Below are positions 43,739 through 53,464 of a DNA stretch of 64,000 bases, piece by piece. The position numbers and the translations under genes were made by a program. Positions within the stretch are counted from its first letter, which is position 1; each line of letters begins with the position of its first letter. Origin of the DNA: Cupriavidus oxalaticus. GTDB taxonomy: Bacteria; Pseudomonadota; Gammaproteobacteria; Burkholderiales; Burkholderiaceae. Under the pieces are notes generated by a model that saw only the letters and a program-made list of their open reading frames with translations, had not been told where the DNA came from and searched no databases. The stretch lies in assembly GCF_004768545.1 (NCBI RefSeq), contig NZ_CP038635.1, forward strand, positions 310,001-374,000, in the 5' to 3' direction.

Positions 43739-44911
43739 ATGCCCCGCAAGTCCGCCCCCCGAGCCACCGCACCCATCCCCGACGACATCCAGGTGCCCCC
43801 CGATTTCGGCGCACGGGTCGTCAACTGGCAACGCTGCCACGGCCGGCACGACCTGCCGTGGCAGAACACGCGCGACGCCTACCGCATCTGGCTGTCGGAA
43901 ATCATGCTGCAGCAGACCCAGGTCAGCGCGGTGATCGAGTATTTCCAGCGCTTTGTCGCTACATTGCCGACGGTGCAGGCACTGGCCGCCGCGCCCGCGG
44001 ACCAGGTGATGGCCCTTTGGGCCGGCCTTGGCTACTACTCGCGCGCGCGCAACCTGCACCGCTGCGCCATGCAGGTGGTCAGCGAGCACGGCGGCGTTTT
44101 CCCGACCGATCCCGCGGTACTGGCGACGCTGCCCGGCATCGGCCGCTCGACCGCGGCGGCGATCGCTGCCTTCAGCGCCGGCGTACGCTCGCCGATTCTC
44201 GACGGCAACGTCAAGCGCGTGTTTGCGCGCTGCTTCGGCATCCATGGCCACCCGGGCGAGCGCGCGGTGGAAACGCGCATGTGGCAGCTGGCCGAGATCG
44301 CGCTGCCCGCAGCGGGCACGCGCCAGGCCGAAGACATGGTCGCCTATACGCAAGGGCTGATGGACCTCGGCGCGACGGTTTGCTCGCGCGGCAAGCCGGC
44401 ATGCCTGGCCGATGCCGGCGCGTGCCCGCTGTCCGCCGACTGCGTGGCGCGCCGCGAAGGGTTGACCGGCGTGCTGCCCACGCCAAAGCCGCGCGCCGCG
44501 ATCCCCGAGCGCAGCACGGTGATGCTGATGGTGCGGCGCGAGCGTGAAGTGCTGTTGCGGCTGCGCCCCGGCAGCGGCATCTGGGGCGGCCTGTGGAGCC
44601 TGCCCGAGATGCCGGTCGACACCGTGCCCTTCGATACGGAAGCCGCCGAAGCCGCCGCGCTCGACTACGCCCGCGCCTATGGCGCACCCGTGCGCGCCGC
44701 GATGGCGGGCGAACTGACCCACGTCTTCACGCACTTCCGCCTGTTGATCCGCGCGATTCGCGTCGATGTGGGGTCAGGTGAGCTGATGGCGCAGGACAGC
44801 GCCACGGAAGCGGCACAGCGCTGGCTCTCGCTCGACGATCTCGATGCGCTGGGCACGCCCGCGCCGGTGCGCAGGCTGCTGGAAGACCAGGCCCGCGGCG
44901 GCCTGTTCTGA
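43739..44911 (+). CDS. mutY: Adenine DNA glycosylase MutY
   Basis: This 390-residue glycosylase removes adenine opposite 8-oxoguanine. The N-terminal catalytic domain has DLPWQNTRDAYRIWLSEIMLQQTQV with the catalytic Glu, the HhH LATLPGIGRSTAAAIAAFS, and LDGNVKRV with the catalytic Asp. The Fe-S loop runs C-x6-C-x6-C-x5-C (CSRGKPACLADAGAC then PLSADC), whereas the usual spacing is C-x6-C-x2-C-x5-C. The C-terminal NUDIX-like 8-oxoG recognition domain is present (LRLRPGSGIWGGLWSLPE, HVFTHFRL). The start at 43739 is preferred over 43682, which lies in the terminator flank. Confidence 0.95.
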   Translation: MPRKSAPRATAPIPDDIQVPPDFGARVVNWQRCHGRHDLPWQNTRDAYRIWLSEIMLQQTQVSAVIEYFQRFVATLPTVQALAAAPADQVMALWAGLGYYSRARNLHRCAMQVVSEHGGVFPTDPAVLATLPGIGRSTAAAIAAFSAGVRSPILDGNVKRVFARCFGIHGHPGERAVETRMWQLAEIALPAAGTRQAEDMVAYTQGLMDLGATVCSRGKPACLADAGACPLSADCVARREGLTGVLPTPKPRAAIPERSTVMLMVRREREVLLRLRPGSGIWGGLWSLPEMPVDTVPFDTEAAEAAALDYARAYGAPVRAAMAGELTHVFTHFRLLIRAIRVDVGSGELMAQDSATEAAQRWLSLDDLDALGTPAPVRRLLEDQARGGLF

Positions 44912-44929
44912 AGCCGGCCGCGGCGCCGC

Positions 44930-45598
44930 TCAGACGATGTGGTTCTGCCGCATGTAGCGGTGCACGATCTCGATGCGCATGCCCGCGTCAGGCAGCGCCA
45001 TCAGCATCTGCTTGGCCTTCAGCGGCACCGGCAGCAGTTCGCACAGCCGGTTGGCGACCCAGCTGGGATCGTCCCACAGGTAAGGCTCGTCGAACGGCAT
45101 CCGGTCGGGCTGCTCGGCATGCAGCCGCGTCACGATGCGGCGCAGCGCGTCCAGGCATTCGCCCAGCAGCTCGAGCTTGCAGTCGATGATGTCGGCGGGC
45201 AGCACCTGCGCACGCGCCACCAGCAGGCCGTCGTCGCGGGTCTCGTGGCTGATGATCTGGAAACGCTCGCGCCCGCGCGCGCGGATCAGCAGCACGCCCA
45301 GCTGCTCCATGTTGCAATCGACGATTTCGGCCAGGCAGCCCACGGACTCCGGCACGGTCGCCTTGCCTGGCCGCGCCACTTCTTCGCCGCTCTCGATCAG
45401 GCAGGCGCCGAACGGCGTGCCGTCGCGCAGGCAGTTGCGCACCATGTCGACGTAGCGCGCCTCGAACACGCGCAACGGCAGCCGGCCACCGGGAAAGAGC
45501 ACGGTGTGCAGCGGGAACAGCGGGAGGTTGTCTAGCGTCTGCGGCTCGGGGTCGGACCCGGCGGACGAGGTGGGGCGGTAGAGGTCGGTGGAAGACAT
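44930..45598 (-). CDS. Stand-alone Lon N-terminal-domain protein
   Basis: This 222-residue protein consists only of the LON substrate-binding domain (PF02190 type). It has LPLFPLHTVLFPGGRLPLRVFEARYVDMVRNCLRDGTPFGACLI, then GCLAEIVDCNMEQLGVLLIRARGRERFQI. The ATPase and Ser/Lys protease parts of Lon are absent. Such orphan domains are common in proteobacteria and their role is not established. It is convergent with mutY and lies downstream of rapZ on the same strand with a gap of about 100 bp. Confidence 0.88.
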   Translation of the reverse strand: MSSTDLYRPTSSAGSDPEPQTLDNLPLFPLHTVLFPGGRLPLRVFEARYVDMVRNCLRDGTPFGACLIESGEEVARPGKATVPESVGCLAEIVDCNMEQLGVLLIRARGRERFQIISHETRDDGLLVARAQVLPADIIDCKLELLGECLDALRRIVTRLHAEQPDRMPFDEPYLWDDPSWVANRLCELLPVPLKAKQMLMALPDAGMRIEIVHRYMRQNHIV

Positions 45599-45702
45599 GC
45601 GGTGCCAGCGTGCATAAGGGGATGCAGTGGGATGCCAGAATGCAGCAACGGCGCGCCGCCGGACCGTACGCCGCCAGTGCCCCCAGGCACGCGCGCTTGG
45701 CG

Positions 45703-46590
45703 TCAGCCCGCCGGCGCGAGCTCTCGGTGTCTCACCAGCACATTACCATGCGCGCGGAAATAGTTGGCGAGCCTTTCCGCAATATAGACCGAGCGATGCT
45801 GCCCGCCGGTACAGCCGATGGCGACGGTCAGGTAGCTGCGGTTGTCGGCGATGAAGCTTGGCAGCCACTTTTCCACATAGGCGCGGATATCCTCGGCCAT
45901 CGCCAGCACCATCGGCTGCGCCTGCAGGAAATCGATCACCGGCGTGTCGCGCCCCGTCAGCGGGCGCAGCGCCAGGTCGTAATAGGGGTTGGGCAGCGAG
46001 CGCACGTCGAACACCATGTCGGCGTCGCTGGGCACGCCGTGCTTGAAGCCGAAGGATTCGAACAGCAGCGTCAGGCGCTCGCTGTCGTTGCGGATCAGCT
46101 CCTTGATCCAGCTGCGCAGCGTATTGGTGCGCACATTGCTGGTATCGATGCGGTGCGCGGCCTCGGCCAGCGGGCTCAGCAGCTCGCGCTCCATCTCGAT
46201 CGCTTCCATCAGCGCGGTGTCGTTGAAGGCGGGCTCGCCGCCGGGGCTTGCCACGCCACCATCGGTGCGGATCGACAGCGGATGGCGCCGGCGCGTCTCG
46301 GAGTAGCGTTGCACCAGCGCGTCCGTGCTGGCCGTCAGGAACAGCACCTCGACCTGGTGCTCGCCGGCGAGCGTGCGCACCGTATCGGGCAACTGGTCGA
46401 GCGACTCGCGGCTGCGGATGTCGGTGGCAATGCCCAGGTGCGTATAGCCCTGGCTGGAAAGGTAGCGGGCCAGTTCCGGGATGAACTGCGCCGGCAGGTT
46501 GTCCACGCAGTAGTACCCCGCATCTTCGAGGACGTTCAGTGCGACGGACTTGCCGGAACCGGAAATGCCGGTGATGAGGATGATGCGCAT
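45703..46590 (-). CDS. rapZ: RNase adapter protein RapZ
   Basis: This 295-residue YvcJ/RapZ-family P-loop protein has Walker [13 protein letters not shown] at the N-terminus, [13 protein letters not shown], and the conserved [11 protein letters not shown]. The C-terminal domain includes VRSLPNPYY, the [14 protein letters not shown] motif and a terminal RHREL. In E. coli RapZ binds the small RNAs GlmY/GlmZ and guides RNase E to control glucosamine-6-phosphate synthase. It belongs to the rpoN-ptsN-hprK region here, separated from hprK by the PsiF gene. Confidence 0.95.
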   Translation of the reverse strand: MRIILITGISGSGKSVALNVLEDAGYYCVDNLPAQFIPELARYLSSQGYTHLGIATDIRSRESLDQLPDTVRTLAGEHQVEVLFLTASTDALVQRYSETRRRHPLSIRTDGGVASPGGEPAFNDTALMEAIEMERELLSPLAEAAHRIDTSNVRTNTLRSWIKELIRNDSERLTLLFESFGFKHGVPSDADMVFDVRSLPNPYYDLALRPLTGRDTPVIDFLQAQPMVLAMAEDIRAYVEKWLPSFIADNRSYLTVAIGCTGGQHRSVYIAERLANYFRAHGNVLVRHRELAPAG

Positions 46591-46716
46591 AGCAACTGAA
46601 GCATAGCATCACGTGATGGCCGCGTCATGACAGGGGGATGACTGCGGACCCGGAAACAACGATGGCGAACCTTGCGGTCCGCCATTGCCGTGGTTTGCTT
46701 CGGAAGAAGACCTGCT

Positions 46717-47049
46717 TCAGGCCGACTTCGACAGGCACTCCTTCATGTACGCCTTGTATTCGTCGCCCTTCTTGCCCTTGCCTTCCTTGCTGCAGGCAGC
46801 CATCTTTTCCTGCTGGGTCTTGGGCGTGGCGTCCGGCTTGGCCGACAGGCATTGCTTCATAAACGCCTTGCGCTCGTCGCCCTTCTTGTCGCCGGCCTGC
46901 GTATTGCAGGTCTTCATCTTTTCCTGCTGCGCGGTGGGCGCCTTGGCGGCGTCCTTTGCCGGGGCGGCCGGTGCCGACGCCGACTGGGCGAAGGCCACGG
47001 ATGCCAGCAGCGGGGTGACCAGCGCGCACATCGCGATCAGTTTCTTCAT
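46717..47049 (-). CDS. PsiF-family periplasmic protein
   Basis: This is a 110-residue protein with a signal peptide (MKKLIAMCALVTPLLASVAFA) and two PsiF repeats. The repeats are QQEKMKTCNTQAGDKKGDERKAFMKQCLS and QQEKMAACSKEGKGKKGDEYKAYMKECLS, each with a Cys pair that may form a disulfide. E. coli psiF is induced by phosphate starvation, but its function is unknown. No Pho box was seen upstream here. The start at 47049 gives a proper signal peptide; an upstream in-frame start at 47079 is less likely. It interrupts the hprK-rapZ neighbourhood. Confidence 0.88.
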   Translation of the reverse strand: MKKLIAMCALVTPLLASVAFAQSASAPAAPAKDAAKAPTAQQEKMKTCNTQAGDKKGDERKAFMKQCLSAKPDATPKTQQEKMAACSKEGKGKKGDEYKAYMKECLSKSA

Positions 47050-47227
47050 GCTCGCTCTCCTTGGTGTGGAAAACATCACGGCCGCACGGTGTCAGGGGCT
47101 CGTGGCGGCCTTGGAATGGGCTCGATGCCCATTACAGCACAAAACGGCAGACCGGACGTCGGCGTTGACGGCGGGGGAGGCCGCCGTTGTAAGCAATTGA
47201 AAACGCGTGCGCGGGCAATCAGCCCGC

Positions 47228-48199
47228 TCAGAGCAGGCGGCCCTGGCCGCGCGAGACCGCATCGGCCTGCATCGCGGCGCGCTGGCGGTCCATGAAATCG
47301 CGCAGCGTGTCGATGCCGCGCAGGCGCAGTATGGTGTTGCGCACGGCGGCCTCGACCAGCACGGCGAGGTTGCGGCCGGCCGCCACCTGGATCTTGACCA
47401 TGTGGATCGGCAGGCCCAGCACGTCGAGGTATTGCGAATCGAGCGGCAGGCGCTCGAACTCGCCGTCGTTGCGGCGCACCAGCTGCACCACCAGCTTGAT
47501 CTTCATCTTCCGCCGCACCGCGGTCTCGCCGAAGATGGTCTTGATGTCGAGCAGGCCAAGGCCGCGCACTTCGAGCAGGTTCTGCAGCAGCGGCGGGCAA
47601 CGCCCCTCGATGAAGTCCGGCCCCAGCCGCACGAAGTCGACCGCGTCGTCAGCCACCAGGCCGTGGCCGCGCGAAATCAGTTCCAGGCCCAGTTCGCTCT
47701 TGCCCAGGCCCGATTCGCCCATGATCAGCACGCCCATGCCGAGGATGTCGAGGAACACTCCGTGCATGGTCACGCGCGGCGCGGAAATGCGCGACAGGTA
47801 CAGCCGCAGGTGGTCGATCACCGCGGCCGACGACACCGGCGTGGTGAACAGCGGCGTGGAAGAGCGCGTACAGCGCAGCTCCAGGTCCGGCGGCGGCTCC
47901 ATGCCGTCGGCCACCACCAGGAAAGGCGGCTCCAGCAGGATCAGCTCGCCCATCTGGCGCTTGCGGATATCGTCGTCCAGCCGCTGGTAGTAGGTGATCT
48001 CGGGCTTGCCGAGCACCTGGATGCGGTTGGGGTGGATCAGGTTCAGGTGGCCCACCAGGTCCGCGGCCGAGGTGGCTTCGCGGGCGAATTCCACGTCGAA
48101 GGCGCGGTCCGCACCTTCCAGGCCGGCGACCCATGAGAGTTTGAGGTCGGCTGCGTTGTCGTCGAAGATGGACTGGGAGGTGACGCCGGTGAGTTCCAT
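47228..48199 (-). CDS. hprK: HPr kinase/phosphorylase
   Basis: This 323-residue bifunctional enzyme phosphorylates and dephosphorylates a Ser of HPr or NPr. The N-terminal domain is followed by the catalytic half with Walker [28 protein letters not shown]. The HprK signature [30 protein letters not shown] is complete. In betaproteobacteria it works with the nitrogen PTS rather than sugar catabolite repression (family knowledge). It lies 79 bp after ptsN on the same strand, consistent with a shared transcript. Confidence 0.96.
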   Translation of the reverse strand: MELTGVTSQSIFDDNAADLKLSWVAGLEGADRAFDVEFAREATSAADLVGHLNLIHPNRIQVLGKPEITYYQRLDDDIRKRQMGELILLEPPFLVVADGMEPPPDLELRCTRSSTPLFTTPVSSAAVIDHLRLYLSRISAPRVTMHGVFLDILGMGVLIMGESGLGKSELGLELISRGHGLVADDAVDFVRLGPDFIEGRCPPLLQNLLEVRGLGLLDIKTIFGETAVRRKMKIKLVVQLVRRNDGEFERLPLDSQYLDVLGLPIHMVKIQVAAGRNLAVLVEAAVRNTILRLRGIDTLRDFMDRQRAAMQADAVSRGQGRLL

Positions 48200-48278
48200 G
48201 CGGGTATGACGTGTGGGGCGGTGTGCCAGGCGCTGTGCCTGTCCGGTCTGTGCCGGCCCGTTCAGGTCAATCGGTGAA

Positions 48279-48734
48279 TCAGGGATGCCATTCGGTCAGC
48301 AACTGGTGCACGGCTTCGGAAGTGGGCAACGTCGCCAGTCCTTCGCGCATGTCGCGATCCGACAGCAGCTGCGCGATCTCGGACAGGATTTCCAGGTGCT
48401 GCTGCGTGGCCTGTTCCGGCACCAGCAGGAAAATCAGCAGCGATACCGGCTTGCCGTCGGGCGATTCGAACGGAATCGGTTCGGCCAGGCGCATGAAGGC
48501 GGCCAGCGGCTGCTTGAGCCCCTTGATGCGGCCGTGAGGGATCGCCACGCCGGCGCCAAGTCCGGTGGAGCCCAGTGACTCGCGCGCAAACAGGTTGTCC
48601 GTCACGGTGGCGCGCGCCACGCCATGGTTGTTCTCGAAGAGGAGCCCGGCCTGCTCGAACACACGCTTCTTGCTGGTGACGCTGACGTCGAGGGTGATGT
48701 TGCCGGGTGGCAGCAATTTGGCCAAACGATTCAT
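48279..48734 (-). CDS. ptsN: Nitrogen-PTS EIIA component PtsN
   Basis: This 151-residue EIIA-Ntr accepts phosphate from NPr and regulates targets such as potassium transport and sigma54-linked functions. The phosphorylated His lies in [22 protein letters not shown]. The N-terminus reads [31 protein letters not shown], and the C-terminal [13 protein letters not shown] is typical. A TATAAT on the minus strand 103-108 bp upstream may be its own -10. Genes for EI-Ntr and NPr are not in the window. Confidence 0.95.
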   Translation of the reverse strand: MNRLAKLLPPGNITLDVSVTSKKRVFEQAGLLFENNHGVARATVTDNLFARESLGSTGLGAGVAIPHGRIKGLKQPLAAFMRLAEPIPFESPDGKPVSLLIFLLVPEQATQQHLEILSEIAQLLSDRDMREGLATLPTSEAVHQLLTEWHP

Positions 48735-49102
48735 GGGCGATGCGCAGGAGTTCAGTTAGCGGGCGGTTCCGCCGTTCCGCCGGGCAGTGTGTGGCTCAGG
48801 GGCTGCCGGTCGCCGGCAACGCCGAGGCGTCCGGCCATTATAGAGCAGCAGCCTCCCTGTGATTGTGCAGCGCAGCGCCGCCCGGTTGGCGTCCGCACCT
48901 TAACCGGGCGCGGGCAGGATGCGGCCCTGCATGTATGGCGCAGCATACACCCTGCCGCGGCCGTTGCGAACACTCCGTCTCAAACGGGTGACAGGCCCTT
49001 TGCGCAGGCGCCACAGCGCCGCAGGCGCAAAAAAGCCGCGCTACGCGCGGCTTGCCTGTTCAGTTTTGATTCAGCGGCCCTCTGCGGGGCCACCGGGCAC
49101 GC
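48735..49102. other. Gene-free stretch between hpf and ptsN
   Basis: This 368-bp gap holds, for minus-strand transcription, the hpf terminator (49029-49053) and then a TATAAT box at 48837-48842 without a clear -35. Nothing else is convincing. The terminator and box imply that ptsN-hprK is a separate unit from rpoN-hpf. Confidence 0.5.
49029..49053 (-). terminator. hpf terminator
   Basis: On the minus strand the 9-bp stem AAGCCGCGC / GCGCGGCTT has a 3-nt loop and is followed by TTTTTT. It lies about 50 bp after the hpf stop and should end the rpoN-hpf transcript. Confidence 0.88.
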
Positions 49103-49453
49103 TCATTGCTGCATCTGCGCTGCGGCCATCTGGTACTTGACCGCTTCGCGGTCGTGGCCTTGCACGCGGTCCTTGTAGCGCAGTACCTGACGGTCCAGCT
49201 TGTCGACTAGTGCGTCGATCGCTGCATACAGGTCTTCATGATGCGCTTCAACGAAGATGTCCTTGCCCCTGAGATGTAGATTGATTTCCGCATATTGCCG
49301 CCTGTCCTTTTCCTTGTGATTGTCGACAGAGAGCAGCACGCTAACGCCAATGACCTGATCGAAATGCCTGACGATTCGCTCCAGCTTCGTTTCCACGTAC
49401 TCACGCAACGGCGGCGTGATGTCAAGGTGGTGTCCACTGATCTTGAAGTTCAT
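49103..49453 (-). CDS. hpf: Ribosome hibernation promoting factor
   Basis: This is a 116-residue HPF/YfiA-fold protein that blocks the mRNA/tRNA site of idle ribosomes and promotes 100S dimers. The family body is [37 protein letters not shown], then [42 protein letters not shown]. It lacks the extra C-terminal dimerisation domain of long HPF. A very good AGAAGGAGA ribosome-binding site precedes the ATG. It is 48 bp after rpoN on the same strand. Confidence 0.95.
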   Translation of the reverse strand: MNFKISGHHLDITPPLREYVETKLERIVRHFDQVIGVSVLLSVDNHKEKDRRQYAEINLHLRGKDIFVEAHHEDLYAAIDALVDKLDRQVLRYKDRVQGHDREAVKYQMAAAQMQQ

Positions 49454-49501
49454 AGCGCTTCTCCTTCTGAAAGAGCCTCACCAGGCAGGCGGTGGGCTCG
49501 G

Positions 49502-50980
49502 CTACAAAGACTTGCGGAGATTCACTGCGGGGATCTTCAGGGCTTCGCGATATTTGGCTACGGTGCGTCGTGCGACAACGAAGCCTTGCTCACCCAGCAG
49601 TTCGGCGATGCGACTGTCGGAAAGGGGATTCCTCGGGTCTTCGGCTCCTATCAGTTGCTTGATCAAGGCGCGGATGGCCGTTGATGAAGCCGCGCCACCG
49701 GTCTCGGTGGACACGTGGCTGCCGAAGAAGTACTTCAGTTCGAAAGTACCCATCGGCGTTGCCATGTATTTATTGGTCGTCACCCGGGAGATGGTTGACT
49801 CGTGTAATCCCAGTGTATCGGCAATCTCCCGCAAAACCAAGGGGCGCATGGCGATTTCGCCGTGCGTGAAAAAGTTCTTTTGACGCTCGACAATGGCCTG
49901 CGAGACACGCAGGATCGTGTCGAACCTTTGCTGGATATTCTTGATCAGCCAGCGCGCTTCCTGCAGTTTCTGCTGCAGGCCTGCGGTACCCGACTCGCCC
50001 TTGGCGCCGCGCAGGATCTGCGCGTACATGTCATTGATGCGCAGCCGCGGCATCACATCCGGATTGAGCTGCGCGATCCAGCCGCTGCCGCTCTTGCGCA
50101 CGAACACATCGGGCACGACGAAGTCGGCTTCGGGGCGGCTGTATGCGTGGCCCGGGTAGGGTGCCAGCGAGCGGATCAGTTCATGCGCGGCCTTGAGTGC
50201 AGGCTCGTCTACCTGCAGCGCTTTTTTCAGGCGCGTGTAGTCGCGCACGGCCAGCAGCTCGAGGTGGTTATGCACGATGTTCAGCGCCAACTCGCGCTGC
50301 GGATGCTGCAGCCGGCGCAATTGCAGGCCCAGGCACTCGGCCGCGTTGCGCGCGCCGACGCCCGGCGGGTCGAAGCTCTGCAGCAGCGTCAGCATCGCTT
50401 GTACTTCCTCGATCTCGAATTCGAGTTCTTCGGGCAGTTCGGCGCAGATCTCTTCGAGCGTCGCGCTCAGGTAGCCGTCGTCGTCGAGCGATTCGATCAG
50501 GAAGATGGCCAGGCCCTTGTCGCGCACCGAGATCTTCAGCGGCGTGAGCTGTTCCATCAGGTATTCGCGCAGCGTGGGCTCGGCCTCACGCAGCTGCATC
50601 GGCGTCTTCTCGTCTTCGTCGCCTTGCGGGCGGCGCGCGAAATCGTCGAGGCTCCAGTCGCCGCCATAGTCGTCGCCGCTGTTGCTGTCGCCGTAGCTGT
50701 CGTCATCGCCCGCGCCCTCGGCGCGCGCCTCGCCGTTGCCTTGCGGTTCGGCCGGTGCCGGCGCGGGCGCGCTCTGCAGGTTGACCGAGCCATCGGCGGC
50801 CACGCGCAGCGGGCTTTCGATCCAGTCGTTCTCGCGTTCGAGCAGGGGGTTTTCCGTGAGCGCCTGTTCGACTTCCTGCTGCAATTCCAGCGTCGAAAGC
50901 TGCAACAGCCTGATCGACTGCTGCAGTTGCGGCGTCAGTGCCAGGTGCTGGGAGAGGCGGAGCTGTAGCGACGGTTTCAT
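49502..50980 (-). CDS. rpoN: RNA polymerase sigma54 factor
   Basis: This 492-residue sigma54 serves nitrogen, motility and other regulons with enhancer-binding activators. Region I is Gln-rich ([41 protein letters not shown]). Region II is acidic ([19 protein letters not shown]). The core-binding part is followed by the [33 protein letters not shown]. The RpoN box [12 protein letters not shown] is near the C-terminus. It stands between lptB and hpf, the standard proteobacterial order. Confidence 0.97.
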   Translation of the reverse strand: MKPSLQLRLSQHLALTPQLQQSIRLLQLSTLELQQEVEQALTENPLLERENDWIESPLRVAADGSVNLQSAPAPAPAEPQGNGEARAEGAGDDDSYGDSNSGDDYGGDWSLDDFARRPQGDEDEKTPMQLREAEPTLREYLMEQLTPLKISVRDKGLAIFLIESLDDDGYLSATLEEICAELPEELEFEIEEVQAMLTLLQSFDPPGVGARNAAECLGLQLRRLQHPQRELALNIVHNHLELLAVRDYTRLKKALQVDEPALKAAHELIRSLAPYPGHAYSRPEADFVVPDVFVRKSGSGWIAQLNPDVMPRLRINDMYAQILRGAKGESGTAGLQQKLQEARWLIKNIQQRFDTILRVSQAIVERQKNFFTHGEIAMRPLVLREIADTLGLHESTISRVTTNKYMATPMGTFELKYFFGSHVSTETGGAASSTAIRALIKQLIGAEDPRNPLSDSRIAELLGEQGFVVARRTVAKYREALKIPAVNLRKSL

Positions 50981-51135
50981 GCGACCTATTTTATGCGCAT
51001 CTTTCCGTTGTTGGAACGGAAATTGCTATCGATGTCGCGGCTTGATCGACGCCGGCAGTGGGCTGTCCCACATGCAGATGATGGGGGTGAAACCAGGCAG
51101 AATCAATGGCCTGCCGCCGCGGGCAGGCCAGTACA

Positions 51136-51936
51136 TCACATGCGGAAGTTTTCGCCCAGGTAGACGCGCCGCACCGATTCGTTGGCGATGATCTCTTCGG
51201 GCCGCCCGGCGGCAAGCACGGTGCCTTCGCTGATGATGTACGCGTGGTCGCAGATGCCAAGCGTCTCGCGCACGTTGTGGTCGGTGATCAGCACGCCGAT
51301 GTTGCGCGCCTTCAGGAAGCTGACGATGCGCTGGATCTCGCCCACTGCGATCGGGTCCACGCCGGCGAACGGTTCATCCAGCAGGATGAAGCGCGGCGAC
51401 GATGCCAGCGCGCGCGCGATTTCCACGCGGCGGCGTTCGCCGCCCGACAGCGACAGCGCCGGGTTGTTGCGCAGGTGCGCGATCTGCAGGTCGTCGAGCA
51501 GCGCGTCGAGCCTGCGGTCGATCTCGGCCCTGGCCAGCGGCTTGCCGTTTTCCACCTGCAGCTCGAGCACGGCGCGGATGTTTTCCTCGACGTTGAGCTT
51601 GCGGAAGACCGATGCTTCCTGCGGCAGGTAAGACAGGCCCATGCGCGCGCGTTCGTGGATCGGCAGGCCGCTGATGTGGTCGCCGTCGAGCACGATATCG
51701 CCCTCGTCCAGGTTCACCAGCCCCACGATCATGTAGAACGAGGTGGTCTTGCCCGCGCCGTTGGGGCCGAGCAGGCCAACCACTTCGCCGCTCTTCACGT
51801 CCAGCGAGACATCCTTGACCACCGTGCGCGAGCCATAGCGCTTCTTCAGGTGGCGCACGACCAGCGTGCTGCCGCCTTCGAGGACGGCCGTGGCTTGGAC
51901 GGAAGGCTTTTCGGCGATGGTGGCGGTATCGGTCAT
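51136..51936 (-). CDS. lptB: LPS export ABC transporter ATP-binding protein
   Basis: This 266-residue ATPase of the LptB2FG complex powers LPS extraction from the inner membrane. Walker A is [21 protein letters not shown], the signature [16 protein letters not shown], Walker [17 protein letters not shown], and the H-loop [12 protein letters not shown]. About 25 variable residues precede the ABC domain. It follows lptA by 68 bp and precedes rpoN by 155 bp. Confidence 0.97.
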   Translation of the reverse strand: MTDTATIAEKPSVQATAVLEGGSTLVVRHLKKRYGSRTVVKDVSLDVKSGEVVGLLGPNGAGKTTSFYMIVGLVNLDEGDIVLDGDHISGLPIHERARMGLSYLPQEASVFRKLNVEENIRAVLELQVENGKPLARAEIDRRLDALLDDLQIAHLRNNPALSLSGGERRRVEIARALASSPRFILLDEPFAGVDPIAVGEIQRIVSFLKARNIGVLITDHNVRETLGICDHAYIISEGTVLAAGRPEEIIANESVRRVYLGENFRM

Positions 51937-52004
51937 TGGCAGTCTGGCGTTCAGCGTTTCAGGCGGGGAGGCGGTCCTTGCAAGGCATAGGTCCCCGCGA
52001 GGCG

Positions 52005-52652
52005 TCAGGGTTTGTTGGCGGGCGCGGGCGCCGGCTTCAGGTCCAGCGGCGAGCCGCTGCCCGAACCCTGCGCATTCGGGTTCTGCCGCGGCGACAGCAC
52101 CGCGCGCACGCGGCCCGACGGATTGGCGGCCGAGGTGTTGTCGCTGCCGCCGGCAGCGGTGTAAAACTCCTTGCGGCTGTCGTAGGTCAGCACCGCGCCG
52201 CGGATCTCGTCGAGCATCTTGGCGCCCTGCAGGCGCGCCATGCGCGCGTTGCCGATCAGCTTGGACAGCTCCTGCTTGCCGTCGTATTCGATGCGGTCGC
52301 CCCAGCCGTCGATGTATTCGTCGACGCCCTCGCGCTTCTGCCGGATATAGGCCTGCTTGCCAGCCTTGGCGGTGGCCACCGCGAACTGGTAGCCCTCGGG
52401 GTCGGTGCGCAGCTCGGCCGCATCCGACTTCAGGATCATCGTGCCCTTGGTCAGCACCACGTTGCCGGTCAGCGTATAGATCTGCTTGACGTCGTCGTAG
52501 CTGGCGTTGTCGGCCTCGAGCACCATCGGCTTGTCGCGGTCCGCGCGCTCGGCCAGCGCGGGCTGGGCCAGCAGCAGGCCGATGGCCATGGCCGTGGCGA
52601 GCAGGGCCGGGGCGGCGTGTCGACGGGACGAAGTCGTCAGGGATGCAGTCAT
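52005..52652 (-). CDS. lptA: LPS transport periplasmic protein LptA
   Basis: This is a 215-residue periplasmic bridge protein of the LPS export machine. The signal peptide is [23 protein letters not shown]. The OstA-type jellyroll has [92 protein letters not shown]. It ends in a Pro/Ala tail. It lies between lptC and lptB. The 139-bp gap to lptC holds a 9-bp tandem repeat. Confidence 0.95.
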   Translation of the reverse strand: MTASLTTSSRRHAAPALLATAMAIGLLLAQPALAERADRDKPMVLEADNASYDDVKQIYTLTGNVVLTKGTMILKSDAAELRTDPEGYQFAVATAKAGKQAYIRQKREGVDEYIDGWGDRIEYDGKQELSKLIGNARMARLQGAKMLDEIRGAVLTYDSRKEFYTAAGGSDNTSAANPSGRVRAVLSPRQNPNAQGSGSGSPLDLKPAPAPANKP

Positions 52653-52682
52653 GTTGGCAGCGGTGGCTAGAGGGCGTGGTGG

Positions 52683-52737
52683 TGCGGGTTAGGCCGGGTT
52701 ATGCGGGTTATGCGGGTCTTGCGGGTCTTGCGGGGCA
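52683..52737. repeat. 9-bp tandem repeat between lptC and lptA
   Basis: About six units are present: TGCGGGTTA, GGCCGGGTTA, TGCGGGTTA, TGCGGGTCT, TGCGGGTCT and TGCGGGGCA (plus strand). It lies 30 bp upstream of lptA inside the lpt transcript. The array could vary in copy number by slippage. Confidence 0.8.
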
Positions 52738-52791
52738 GGCAGGGCGCGCAGCGTTATTGCCGTTGCGCGGCGGCCGGCCGCGCGGGCCGGG

Positions 52792-53421
52792 TCAGCGTCC
52801 CGGCGTACGGCCCGGAGACGGCCCGGTGACGATGGTGCCGCGTACATTGCCGAGCAATTGTACTTCGCGGGTGACGTTGTTGAAGATCAGCCCGTTCGCG
52901 GTCATCACCGAGGGTCCGCGCGTCAGCTTTACCGGCTTGTCGGTCTTGACGATGTCGTCATTGACCAGCAGCTGGAAATAGCTCGACGCGGCGGTCAGCT
53001 GCGGATCCTTGGAGGCGTCGGCGCCCTGCTGGCGCAGCACATGGCCGTTGCCGTACAGGTCGATCACCGAGCCTTCGGCGTTCATGCGGCCAAGGTCGGC
53101 CCGTGCCGTCACCGGCGGACGGTCCGGTTCATAGGCGCGCAGCGCGGGGCGCGTGACCTCGTAGGTCTGGTCGTCCTCGAAGTGGACCATGCGTTCGCCG
53201 GTGAAGCGGATCTTGGTGCTGCCGTCCTGCGCCAGTTCCGTGGCCGAAAAACGGTCCATGAAATAGTCCGGCTCGTGCTTCTTGGTCGCCTGCGTGTCCT
53301 GGCTTTCCTTGGGCGAGTTGATCTGCACCAGCCAGAAGGTGCTGCCGGCGACGAAGGCCATCAGCAGCAGCGGCAGCAGGCGCATGACGATGCCGCTGAG
53401 GGAGGCGATGAGTGCCTGCAT
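52792..53421 (-). CDS. lptC: LPS export protein LptC
   Basis: This 209-residue bitopic protein links LptB2FG to LptA. An N-terminal helix (RLLPLLLMAFVAGSTFWLVQI) anchors it. The periplasmic OstA-like domain has HEPDYFMDRFSATELAQDGSTKIRFTGERMVHFEDDQTYEVTRPALRAY and LYGNGHVLRQQ. It starts 43 bp after kdsD. In many Burkholderiales I would expect kdsC in this gap, and it is not here. Confidence 0.92.
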   Translation of the reverse strand: MQALIASLSGIVMRLLPLLLMAFVAGSTFWLVQINSPKESQDTQATKKHEPDYFMDRFSATELAQDGSTKIRFTGERMVHFEDDQTYEVTRPALRAYEPDRPPVTARADLGRMNAEGSVIDLYGNGHVLRQQGADASKDPQLTAASSYFQLLVNDDIVKTDKPVKLTRGPSVMTANGLIFNNVTREVQLLGNVRGTIVTGPSPGRTPGR

Positions 53422-53464
53422 GGTGTGCTTGTTGGTGTGCTTGTCGGTGCTTCTCGCGCCCCGT

